Shown here in pieces: positions 53,903 to 60,288 of a stretch of DNA of 64,000 nucleotides. The DNA is from JBHGAV01 sp041946685 (GTDB lineage Bacteria; Acidobacteriota; Terriglobia; Bryobacterales; Bryobacteraceae): assembly GCA_041946685.1 (NCBI GenBank), contig JBHGAV010000016.1:7728-71727 (forward strand). The letters run 5' to 3'. Both the position numbers and the translations under genes were made by a program. The notes below the pieces were generated by a model that was given only the letters and a program-made list of their open reading frames with translations, was not told the origin of the DNA and ran no database searches. Within the stretch, counting starts at the first letter, position 1. Each line of letters begins with the position of its first letter.

Positions 53903-54943
53903 TTACAACGCGGCCGGGCGTTCAGCCACCCGCGATTCCTTCCAGATCGCCAGGTAAGGATCCAGAGACCGCATCATGGCCTCGAATTCGGGGATGGTGA
54001 GCGACTGCACGCCGTCGCTGAAGGCCTTCTCTGGCCAGGGGTGAACCTCGACCAGCAACCCGTCGGCCCCGACCGCGACCGCCGCGCGGGCCAAGGGCGG
54101 CACCAAGCTTCGCCGGCCGGCCGCGTGACTGGGGTCGACCACCACGGGCAGGTGCGTCAATTCGTTCAGCACTGCCACGGCGGAGATATCGCAGGTGTTG
54201 CGCGTGGCTGGTTCGAAAGTGCGGATGCCGCGCTCGCAGAGAATCACGCTGGGATTCCCGTGAGCCACTATGTACTCGGCCGACATCAGCAACTCGCGAA
54301 TCGTGCTGCTCATCCCCCGCTTGAGGAGAATCGGGCGTGAGGTTCGGCCGAGCGCCTTAAGGAGCGAAATGTTCTGCATGTTCCGGGCGCCGATCTGCAA
54401 AACGTCCGCGTACTCGGCTACCAGTTCCACTTCCGCGTCACCCATGACTTCGGTGACGATGGAAAGGCCGGTGGCCTCCTTGGCCTTTCGCAGCAGTCTC
54501 AGGCCTTCCACCTCCAGACCCTGAAACTCGTACGGCGATGTGCGCGGCTTGTAGGCTCCGCCGCGCAAGAGGCGGGCGCCCGCCCTGGCCACGGCTTCGG
54601 CCGCACGCATGATCTGCGCTTCGCTTTCCACCGAGCAAGGTCCGGCCATCACCACAAACTCACTCCCCCCGATCACGGTCCCGTTGACCTTCACTTTGGT
54701 TCGCTCGGAGCGGAATTCACGGCTCACGAACTTGTACGGGGCCGAAATGCGCACGGCGCTCTCCACGCCCGGCATGGCCTCCAGTTGGTCCAGGCACGCC
54801 GTCACGTCGCCAATACCCACCGCGCCGATGACCACGCGTTCCTCACCCTGGATGGAGTGAACCTTGTAACCGAACTCCCTGATGCGCTCGCAGACTTGTT
54901 CGATCTGCTCCCTGGTCGCGTGAGGACCCATCGAGATGATCAT
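53903..54943 (-). CDS. aroF: 3-Deoxy-7-phosphoheptulonate synthase (DAHP synthase) with N-terminal regulatory domain
   Basis: This 346-residue enzyme makes the first step of aromatic amino-acid synthesis from PEP and erythrose-4-phosphate. The first ~85 residues form a ferredoxin-like regulatory domain as in Thermotoga-type DAHP synthase. The TIM barrel shows V-V-M-A-G-P-C-S-V-E-S (about 108), L-R-G-G-A-Y-K-P-R-T-S-P-Y and V-V-D-P-S-H-A-A-G-R. The start is ATG 54943 (M-I-I-S-M-G-P-H). The frame upstream to 54988 lies in the leader terminator. Feedback by Phe/Tyr on the N-terminal domain is known for the family; the leader suggests transcriptional control as well. Confidence 0.93.
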   Translation of the reverse strand: MIISMGPHATREQIEQVCERIREFGYKVHSIQGEERVVIGAVGIGDVTACLDQLEAMPGVESAVRISAPYKFVSREFRSERTKVKVNGTVIGGSEFVVMAGPCSVESEAQIMRAAEAVARAGARLLRGGAYKPRTSPYEFQGLEVEGLRLLRKAKEATGLSIVTEVMGDAEVELVAEYADVLQIGARNMQNISLLKALGRTSRPILLKRGMSSTIRELLMSAEYIVAHGNPSVILCERGIRTFEPATRNTCDISAVAVLNELTHLPVVVDPSHAAGRRSLVPPLARAAVAVGADGLLVEVHPWPEKAFSDGVQSLTIPEFEAMMRSLDPYLAIWKESRVAERPAAL

Positions 54944-54977
54944 GGTGTGCTCTCTTCCGCCGGCTGAGCCGGCCAAC

Positions 54978-55002
54978 AAAAAACCCACTCTTGCGAGTGG
55001 GT
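54978..55002 (-). terminator. Intrinsic attenuator terminator upstream of DAHP synthase
   Basis: On the minus strand ACCCACTC (55002-54995) pairs perfectly with GAGTGGGT (54990-54983) around a GCAA tetraloop and is followed by a run of six U. It is the strongest terminator in the window. It lies 46 bases after the stop of the aromatic-rich leader ORF and 35 bases before the DAHP synthase start. Confidence 0.9.
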
Positions 55003-55048
55003 CGGTTTCGATGAAAGCCTGGATACTGCTATCTACGCCAACGCCACC

Positions 55049-55114
55049 CTAATGGGGCCGGGGCCAATAGCCCCGGTACCTAAAGATGAACGCGCTGGAA
55101 TAGACAAACAGCAT
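55049..55114 (-). CDS. Aromatic-amino-acid-rich leader peptide of the DAHP synthase operon
   Basis: This 21-codon ORF starts at ATG 55114. It has Phe at residues 3, 9 and 11, Tyr at 5, 13 and 16, and Trp at 17: seven aromatic residues of 21. It sits between a good promoter (55126-55155) and the intrinsic terminator, directly upstream of DAHP synthase. A perfect 7-bp hairpin, CCGGGGC/GCCCCGG (55058-55076), overlaps the Tyr-Trp codons. It could be the pause hairpin of an attenuator that responds to Phe, Tyr and Trp together. An antiterminator is less clear than in the his leader; the best I see is a 5-bp pairing just ahead of the terminator arm. Confidence 0.75.
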   Translation of the reverse strand: MLFVYSSAFIFRYRGYWPRPH

Positions 55115-55125
55115 CGTAATCCGTG

Positions 55126-55155
55126 ATCTTACCAAGAAAACAGAACGACTTTCAA
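55126..55155 (-). promoter_or_regulatory. Sigma70-type promoter of the DAHP synthase leader
   Basis: On the minus strand TTGAAA (55155-55150) and TAAGAT (55131-55126) are spaced by 18 bases. The predicted start, about 55119, is only about 5 bases before the leader ATG, so the leader peptide would be translated from a very short or absent 5' UTR. Confidence 0.6.
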
Positions 55156-55185
55156 GATGCGCCGGAGGTTCCGGTCGCCCGGTCT

Positions 55186-55383
55186 CTACTGTTGCCCGTC
55201 AGGGGAGGGCGTCGAGTCGAGTTCCTCGAGCTCAGGTTCGCCCAACTCGGTCCCCGCTGAGCCGGCTTGCTTGGATGCCTTGCGGGCAAGCTTCCTCGCG
55301 GCCTTCTCCGCCCGTCGTTCGAGCCTCAGCTGTTCTTTCTGCCTCTTCTGAGAGGTTGTCCTGCCGCGTCCTGCCATCGTCAC
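55186..55383 (-). CDS. Small basic protein of unknown function
   Basis: This 65-residue protein starts at ATG 55383 or at the third codon (55377). Its first half is strongly basic and helical (K-R-Q-K-E-Q-L-R-L-E-R-R-A-E-K-A-A-R). Its second half is acidic and Pro/Gly-rich (E-L-G-E-P-E-L-E-E-L-D). Short basic proteins with a K-R-Q-K-E-x-x-R-L-E-R core are common near envelope and RNA genes in Acidobacteriota and are probably nucleic-acid or ribosome associated. No function is known. It lies 43 bases after the cold-shock-like gene, on the same strand. Confidence 0.55.
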   Translation of the reverse strand: MTMAGRGRTTSQKRQKEQLRLERRAEKAARKLARKASKQAGSAGTELGEPELEELDSTPSPDGQQ

Positions 55384-55426
55384 CTCCGGCCGCGCCGTCC
55401 AGTTGCGGGCGGCGCTCGCGCGGTGC

Positions 55427-56011
55427 CTACGACGCCCGTGTTCGACTCACCGGTCCTGGTGGGGGCGGGCCCCGCCGGCCGATCATCGAGTGCCTCGGCT
55501 TCCTCCTCTCCGCCGCTGCCGCGCGGCTCGAAGCATAGGAGACGAGGTCGTTACTGTCGAGCTCGTGCGGCCCGGCGCCCGGAACCGTCCGCAGGTCCGC
55601 TGCCAACTTGCGAAGGCAGAGAGCGGGCGCCTCCTGGACGCCGATGCAGTACTTCCGCATGAGCGTCAAATCCACATTGACGACGAATTGCTGCACTACA
55701 TGACCGCTGGCTAGGGCGTCGAAGCGGTAGCTGCGGATACTCCCCGCCTGCTCGAAGCCAACATAACGAAGATCCACCGATCCGTCCGGCTTTTTCGCCG
55801 GCCCGCCGGTGCCCAAAGGCTCCCGGAAGACCCGTACGGCGGTGTTGCGGGAAGGCGCGCGCTCCAGTTCGAAGCTGACTGGATGCCCTACAGCCAGTGC
55901 GTCGAAGTCCCCCAGCACGCCCGCGGCCGAAAACGACAACCTCGCACCGTCCTGGGATCGGATCGTCCCCGTGCGGGAACTTGCGGCCAGCCCCACGATG
56001 GTGCCGGTCAC
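55427..56011 (-). CDS. Cold-shock-domain-like protein with a C-terminal domain of unknown function
   Basis: This ~194-residue protein starts at GTG 56011, where a cold-shock-like OB fold begins (T-G-T-I-V-G-L-A-A-S-S-R-T-G-T-I, then L-A-V-G-H-P-V-S-F-E-L-E). The usual K-G-F-G-F RNA-binding patch is replaced by R-T-G-T-I. Residues ~75-165 are a separate domain I do not recognise, containing V-D-L-R-Y-V-G-F-E-Q and E-A-P-A-L-C-L-R-K-L. The last 30 residues are Arg/Pro-rich. It follows the RRM gene by 25 bases, and together they look like an RNA-binding pair. The longer open frame to 56101 has no better start. Confidence 0.55.
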   Translation of the reverse strand: MTGTIVGLAASSRTGTIRSQDGARLSFSAAGVLGDFDALAVGHPVSFELERAPSRNTAVRVFREPLGTGGPAKKPDGSVDLRYVGFEQAGSIRSYRFDALASGHVVQQFVVNVDLTLMRKYCIGVQEAPALCLRKLAADLRTVPGAGPHELDSNDLVSYASSRAAAAERRKPRHSMIGRRGPPPPGPVSRTRAS

Positions 56012-56036
56012 TCCTGTCCGCCTCTCCCGGTCTGTC

Positions 56037-56357
56037 TCACCAGCGCGGCTCCCGGCGCTGCCGGGGAGGACCGCCTCCCTGGCGCCGGAATCCGCCCCCA
56101 CCTCCGCCCGTTGTCTTAGGGCGCGCTTCGTTCACGTTAACGGCCCGATTGCCCACCATCTTGCCGTTCAAGTCCGCGATTGCCCTGTCGGCCTCCGCCG
56201 AGTCAGTCATTTCCACGAAGGCGAACCCGCGCGGCTGGCCCGTATCCCGGTCTCGCACAATATCGATCCGCTCAACCGTGCCGAACTTCTCGAACAGCTC
56301 TCGTATCGTCTCTTCGGAGACGCTGAAATCCAAATTACCTACGAATATCTTCTTCAT
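56037..56357 (-). CDS. Single-RRM RNA-binding protein
   Basis: This 106-residue protein has one RNA recognition motif: RNP2 is K-I-F-V-G-N-L at residues 3-9 and RNP1 is R-G-F-A-F-V-E-M near 43-50. The tail is Gly/Arg-rich (G-G-G-G-G-G, R-Q-R-R-E-P-R-W). It resembles the cold-inducible bacterial RRM proteins of the Rbp type found in cyanobacteria and many soil bacteria. It is preceded by an extended -10 promoter and a ~75-base 5' UTR that could be temperature-responsive. Confidence 0.93.
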   Translation of the reverse strand: MKKIFVGNLDFSVSEETIRELFEKFGTVERIDIVRDRDTGQPRGFAFVEMTDSAEADRAIADLNGKMVGNRAVNVNEARPKTTGGGGGGFRRQGGGPPRQRREPRW

Positions 56358-56438
56358 TCAATCCCTCTGCGGTTGAGACCTGCTCGTCGAGGCTGGGTGA
56401 TTTCGGCCCACGTAGGCGGGATGTTCAAGCGCATTCTG

Positions 56439-56447
56439 AGTATAGCA
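56439..56447 (-). promoter_or_regulatory. Extended -10 promoter of the RRM gene
   Basis: On the minus strand TGCTATACT gives TGn plus TATACT. Transcription would start near 56432, which leaves a leader of about 75 bases before the RRM start codon. Confidence 0.45.
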
Positions 56448-56477
56448 CTTTGGACAATCGTTAATGACAGGAGCGGG

Positions 56478-57368
56478 TCAGGCCTTTTCCAAGTCCCGAT
56501 GCGCGGCCTTAACGCGGAAACCGTGGCCAACCAGGCGCTTGCGCACCTCATCGGCGATCATAACCGACCGGTGCCGGCCGCCCGTGCAACCGAAGGCGAT
56601 CGTGAGGTAGCTCTTGCCTTCCCGTATGTAATGCGGCAGAAGATAGATCAGCAGCTCCGTGATCCGTTCCACGAACTCCCGGGTCTGCGGAAAGGACCGG
56701 ATGTACCGCGCCACCTTTGGGTGCCGGCCGCTAAAATGCTTGAACTGCTGGATGTAGTTGGGATTCGGCAGAAACCTCACGTCGAACACCAGGTCGCTGT
56801 CGCCGGGAACACCGTGCCGGTAACCGAAGCTGGTCACGTAGACGACGATCTTCCCCAAGTCGCTTTTCCCGCCGAACGTCTCCCCGATCAGCTCCCGCAG
56901 CTCGTGCACATTGAACTTCGAAGTGTTAATGGTATGGTCTGCGAGCGCCCGTATCGGAGCAAGCTGACGGCGCTCGCGGCGCACACTCCGCAAGACGGAG
57001 TCCTCCCTGCCGAGCGGATGAGGGCGCCTTGTTTCGCTGAAGCGGCGCACAATTGCCTCGTCATCCGCGTCCAGGAAGAGCAGGGTGGAGGGGAGGCTCC
57101 TTTTCAGCCGTGCGTAGACGGCAGGGAAGTTCTTGAGGTTGGCCCCCTCGCGGACGTCCACAACCAGGGCTGCCTGCCGGATGCCCGTCGAATTGAGGAC
57201 CAGATCCCCGAACTTAGGGATAAGATCGACCGGCAGGTTGTCCACGGAGTAGTAACCCATGTCCTCCAGGGCCTTGAGGACAGTACCTTTGCCCGAGCCG
57301 CTCAGCCCGGTGATGACTACCAGCTCCGGCCGTCGCCTGCCGGTCTCGCGGTCGGTCTTGGAGGCCAT
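56478..57368 (-). CDS. rapZ: RNase adapter / nucleotide-binding protein RapZ
   Basis: This 296-residue protein has Walker A I-T-G-L-S-G-S-G-K-G-T near residue 20 and the RapZ motif D-M-G-Y-Y-S-V-D-N-L-P-V near 36. D-V-R-F-L-P-N-P-N-Y (about 197) and A-F-G-C-T-G-G-R-H-R-S-V (about 259) complete the pattern. In Enterobacteria RapZ senses glucosamine-6-phosphate and targets GlmZ RNA. Outside that group it is usually annotated only as YvcJ/RapZ. The rpoN-hpf-rapZ order is conserved and supports the call. It begins 11 bases after hpf. Confidence 0.95.
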   Translation of the reverse strand: MASKTDRETGRRRPELVVITGLSGSGKGTVLKALEDMGYYSVDNLPVDLIPKFGDLVLNSTGIRQAALVVDVREGANLKNFPAVYARLKRSLPSTLLFLDADDEAIVRRFSETRRPHPLGREDSVLRSVRRERRQLAPIRALADHTINTSKFNVHELRELIGETFGGKSDLGKIVVYVTSFGYRHGVPGDSDLVFDVRFLPNPNYIQQFKHFSGRHPKVARYIRSFPQTREFVERITELLIYLLPHYIREGKSYLTIAFGCTGGRHRSVMIADEVRKRLVGHGFRVKAAHRDLEKA

Positions 57369-57379
57369 GGCGCCCCTGG

Positions 57380-57925
57380 TCAGGCTTCCACCAGGTCCAG
57401 GTTCCCGTCGCGGCGCCTCAACAGGACCGAGACTCGTTCGGTTTCCGCGTCGATGTAGACAATGTAGTCGCGGTTGTCGTCCAACTCCAGCACGGCCTCC
57501 TCCAAAGTCATGGGCTTGCGGCCAGCGTGCTCATTCACCCGGAAGATGCGCTTGCCCGACGCTTGCTCGAAACCCGGTTCCGCTTCCGGGAACTCGCCGG
57601 CCTTTTCCCAGGTCTGTTTGGATTCCCGCTTGGTGTCCCTCTTCTTGGCGCGCAGTTTGAGGACCTGCTTCTCCAGCCGTTCAACGGCCTGGAACAGCGC
57701 CGTGAACTCGTCTCCCTCGGTCGCCTCGCCGACCATGGGGTGGTCCAGAACGTTGACCGTGATCTCCGCGTGCCGCAGATGGCGTTCCGAGGTGAACACG
57801 ACGCGGGCGTCCCGCTCCCCACCCCGGGAATCCATCAGCCTGGCCAATTTGGCCATCTTCGCTTCCAGCTTCTTCGTCTGCGCAGGAGTGAAGACCTCCT
57901 GACGGCCGGTGAACGTCAGTCTCAT
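57380..57925 (-). CDS. hpf: Ribosome hibernation-promoting factor, long form
   Basis: This 181-residue protein has an N-terminal ribosome-binding domain (L-T-F-T-G-R-Q-E-V-F-T-P, about 1-100). A linker rich in Lys, Arg and Glu follows. The C-terminal dimerisation domain shows K-R-I-F-R-V-N-E-H-A-G-R-K-P-M-T-L-E-E-A-V (about 124-145). The long form makes 100S ribosome dimers directly. It lies between rpoN and rapZ as in many Gram-negative genomes. Confidence 0.93.
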   Translation of the reverse strand: MRLTFTGRQEVFTPAQTKKLEAKMAKLARLMDSRGGERDARVVFTSERHLRHAEITVNVLDHPMVGEATEGDEFTALFQAVERLEKQVLKLRAKKRDTKRESKQTWEKAGEFPEAEPGFEQASGKRIFRVNEHAGRKPMTLEEAVLELDDNRDYIVYIDAETERVSVLLRRRDGNLDLVEA

Positions 57926-57947
57926 CGCTCTCTCCTGATGCCGAGAA

Positions 57948-59516
57948 TCATTCGCGAATCCGCCTGTGATGGGTGGACGGGATCTTCATGTCTTCCCTGT
58001 ACTTGGCTACCGTCCGCCGCGTGACCTGTATGCCTTCCCGCTCAAGCTGTGCGGTGATCTGCTCATCGGTGAGCGGATGAGCGCGGTCTTCCTGCTCGAT
58101 CATCTTCTTGACCCGCCGCTTCAGAAGGAGCAGCGGCGTGCCCCCGCCGGAAGGCCCCTGAACCGCTTCCGAAAAGAAGTACCGCAGCTCGAAAACACCC
58201 TGTGGCGTGTGGGCGTACTTGTTGGCGACGGCCCGGCTGACGGTGGAGGGATGTACCCCGATCTCCTCGGCCACCTCCTTGATCATCATCGGCCTGAGCC
58301 AGTCGATGCCCCGATCGAGGAAATCCACCTGCCGCTTGACGATGGATTGGCAGACTCTCATGATGGTCTGCTTGCGCTGCTCGATGTTCTTCATCAACTG
58401 TATGGCCGACGCGTAGCGCTCTTTGACGTAGTTTCGGACGTCCCGGCTGGGTTCCTGATCCTTGTCGAGCATGCGGCGGTAGTCCCGATTCAGCCGGAGT
58501 TGTGGCAGGTCATCGTCGTTGAGCTCGATGACGTACTCATCCCCCTCTTTGCGGATGACGATGTCGGGCTCGACCTGCCGAGCGCCTGGGCCGGAGAACC
58601 GAAGACCGGGGCGCGGATCGAGGCTGCGAATGACTCGGTCGGCGATCTGCACATGCTCCAGGGGCCGGCCGAGCAGCCGCGCCAGCTCTTTGAACTGGCG
58701 GGATTCCACCAGCTTCAAGTGCTCTTCCACGATCCGCCACGCAACCCCACCCCGGGCGTTCCGGCTGTCCAATTGCAGCAGCAGGCACTCGCGGACGTCC
58801 CGGGCTCCGACACCCGCCGGATCGAGCGACTGCACGACCCGCAGCGCTTCCTCCAGTGCCGGAAGGCCCACCTCGCCGGCGCTGGCCAGCTCTTCCAGGG
58901 ACGTAGTGAGGTAGCCGTTCTCGTCCAGGTTGCCGATGATCAGGTCTGCGCAGTCGCGCAGTTCGTCCGACAGGATCAGGACACTGAGCTGGGAGCGGAG
59001 ATGATCGGCCAACGTGACAGGCGCGGATAGGAAAGTCTCAAACGATGGCTTGTCCACCGACTCCGCCGCCGGGCTCCGGTAACCCGGATCCAGATAATCG
59101 TCGAAGAACGAGCCGAAGTCAATCTCGTCGAAGGGATCCGTGCTGGTCTTCTGCTCCGCGGTCTCGAATTCGGCGGCGGCGGTGCTCGCCTCCGAGGCTT
59201 CCGGCTCCGGCTCGGGGACGTCATCGGTCTGGCGTGCCGCCTCGCTGACCGTCTCCAGAATCCCCTGGTCGGCGGGCGCTGGCTCGGCCGGGTCCCGCTC
59301 GGCCTCCAGCAGCGCCTGAACCTCCTCGGGGGAGAGCTCCTGCGTGCCGTCCTCCACGGCCTCTTCGAGGACCGGGTTCTGGGCGATCTCCTGGGTGATC
59401 AGGTCCTTCAACTCCAGACGGTTCAACTGAAGGACCGTCACCATCTGGACCAGGCCCGGAGTCAGAATCTGCTTTTGCGCGACCTTGAGCTGAAGTCTCG
59501 GCGAAAGCATGTTCAT
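57948..59516 (-). CDS. rpoN: RNA polymerase sigma-54 factor
   Basis: This 522-residue protein has the Gln/Leu-rich region I near the N-terminus (L-S-P-R-L-Q-L-K-V-A-Q-K-Q) and an acidic region II (about 65-130). The core-binding and DNA-binding regions follow. The C-terminal RpoN box V-T-R-R-T-V-A-K-Y-R-E (about 500) is intact. It serves enhancer-dependent promoters. It lies 43 bases after lptB, in the conserved lptC/A-lptB-rpoN-hpf-rapZ order. Confidence 0.97.
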   Translation of the reverse strand: MNMLSPRLQLKVAQKQILTPGLVQMVTVLQLNRLELKDLITQEIAQNPVLEEAVEDGTQELSPEEVQALLEAERDPAEPAPADQGILETVSEAARQTDDVPEPEPEASEASTAAAEFETAEQKTSTDPFDEIDFGSFFDDYLDPGYRSPAAESVDKPSFETFLSAPVTLADHLRSQLSVLILSDELRDCADLIIGNLDENGYLTTSLEELASAGEVGLPALEEALRVVQSLDPAGVGARDVRECLLLQLDSRNARGGVAWRIVEEHLKLVESRQFKELARLLGRPLEHVQIADRVIRSLDPRPGLRFSGPGARQVEPDIVIRKEGDEYVIELNDDDLPQLRLNRDYRRMLDKDQEPSRDVRNYVKERYASAIQLMKNIEQRKQTIMRVCQSIVKRQVDFLDRGIDWLRPMMIKEVAEEIGVHPSTVSRAVANKYAHTPQGVFELRYFFSEAVQGPSGGGTPLLLLKRRVKKMIEQEDRAHPLTDEQITAQLEREGIQVTRRTVAKYREDMKIPSTHHRRIRE

Positions 59517-59559
59517 CCCGCTTCATTCTAACAAGGCGCAGGCAGGACCTGCCCGGCGC

Positions 59560-60288
59560 CTACAGACCAAGCTGGAAGCTCTCGCCCAGGTAGATCCGCT
59601 TGACCTCGGGGTCCCGGCCGAGTGCCTCCGGGCTGCCGGCGCGGAAGATCTTGCCGTTGTTGATGATGTAAGCGCGATCCGTCACCGCCAGGGTCTCCCG
59701 CACGTTGTGGTCCGTGACCAGAATGCCGATACCGCTGCGTTTCAGGTCGAAGATGATCCGCTGGAGTTCCAGCACCTGGATGGGATCGATTCCGCTGAAG
59801 GGCTCGTCAAGCAGGAGGAACGTCGGATCGATCACCAGCGACCGGGCGATCTCCACGCGCCTCCGCTCGCCTCCCGACAGCGCGTAGCTCTTGTTGTGGC
59901 GGACCTTCTCCAGTCCGAGCTGCTCGATAAGGCTGTGCATGCGCTCCCGGCGCGCCCTTCCGTTCAGTGGCAAGGTCTCCAGGATCGCCAGCAGGTTCTC
60001 CTCCACCGTGAGCTTGCGGAACACGGAAGGCTCCTGCGGCAGGTAGCTGAGGCCCCGGCGCGCCCGCTGGTACATGGGCAGCGAGGTGATCTCGATGTCG
60101 TCCACCAGGACTCGCCCGGAATCCGGACTGATCAGTCCGACGATCATGTAGAAGGAGGTCGTCTTGCCCGCCCCGTTCGGGCCCAGCAGGCCCACCACCT
60201 CCCCCTGCTCGACCAGGATGGAGACGTCATCGACGACCTTGCGCCCGCCGTAGGATTTCGAGAGCTCGCAGGTTTGCAGCTTCCTCAT
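59560..60288 (-). CDS. lptB: LPS export ABC transporter ATP-binding protein LptB
   Basis: This 242-residue ATPase shows Walker A G-P-N-G-A-G-K-T-T-S-F-Y near residue 36, the signature L-S-G-G-E-R-R-R-V-E near 138, and Walker B F-L-L-L-D-E-P-F-S-G-I-D-P near 158. The T-T-S-F-Y-M-I-V-G-L pattern is diagnostic for LptB. It powers LPS extraction with LptFG. It overlaps the OstA-like gene by 4 bases. Confidence 0.97.
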   Translation of the reverse strand: MRKLQTCELSKSYGGRKVVDDVSILVEQGEVVGLLGPNGAGKTTSFYMIVGLISPDSGRVLVDDIEITSLPMYQRARRGLSYLPQEPSVFRKLTVEENLLAILETLPLNGRARRERMHSLIEQLGLEKVRHNKSYALSGGERRRVEIARSLVIDPTFLLLDEPFSGIDPIQVLELQRIIFDLKRSGIGILVTDHNVRETLAVTDRAYIINNGKIFRAGSPEALGRDPEVKRIYLGESFQLGL

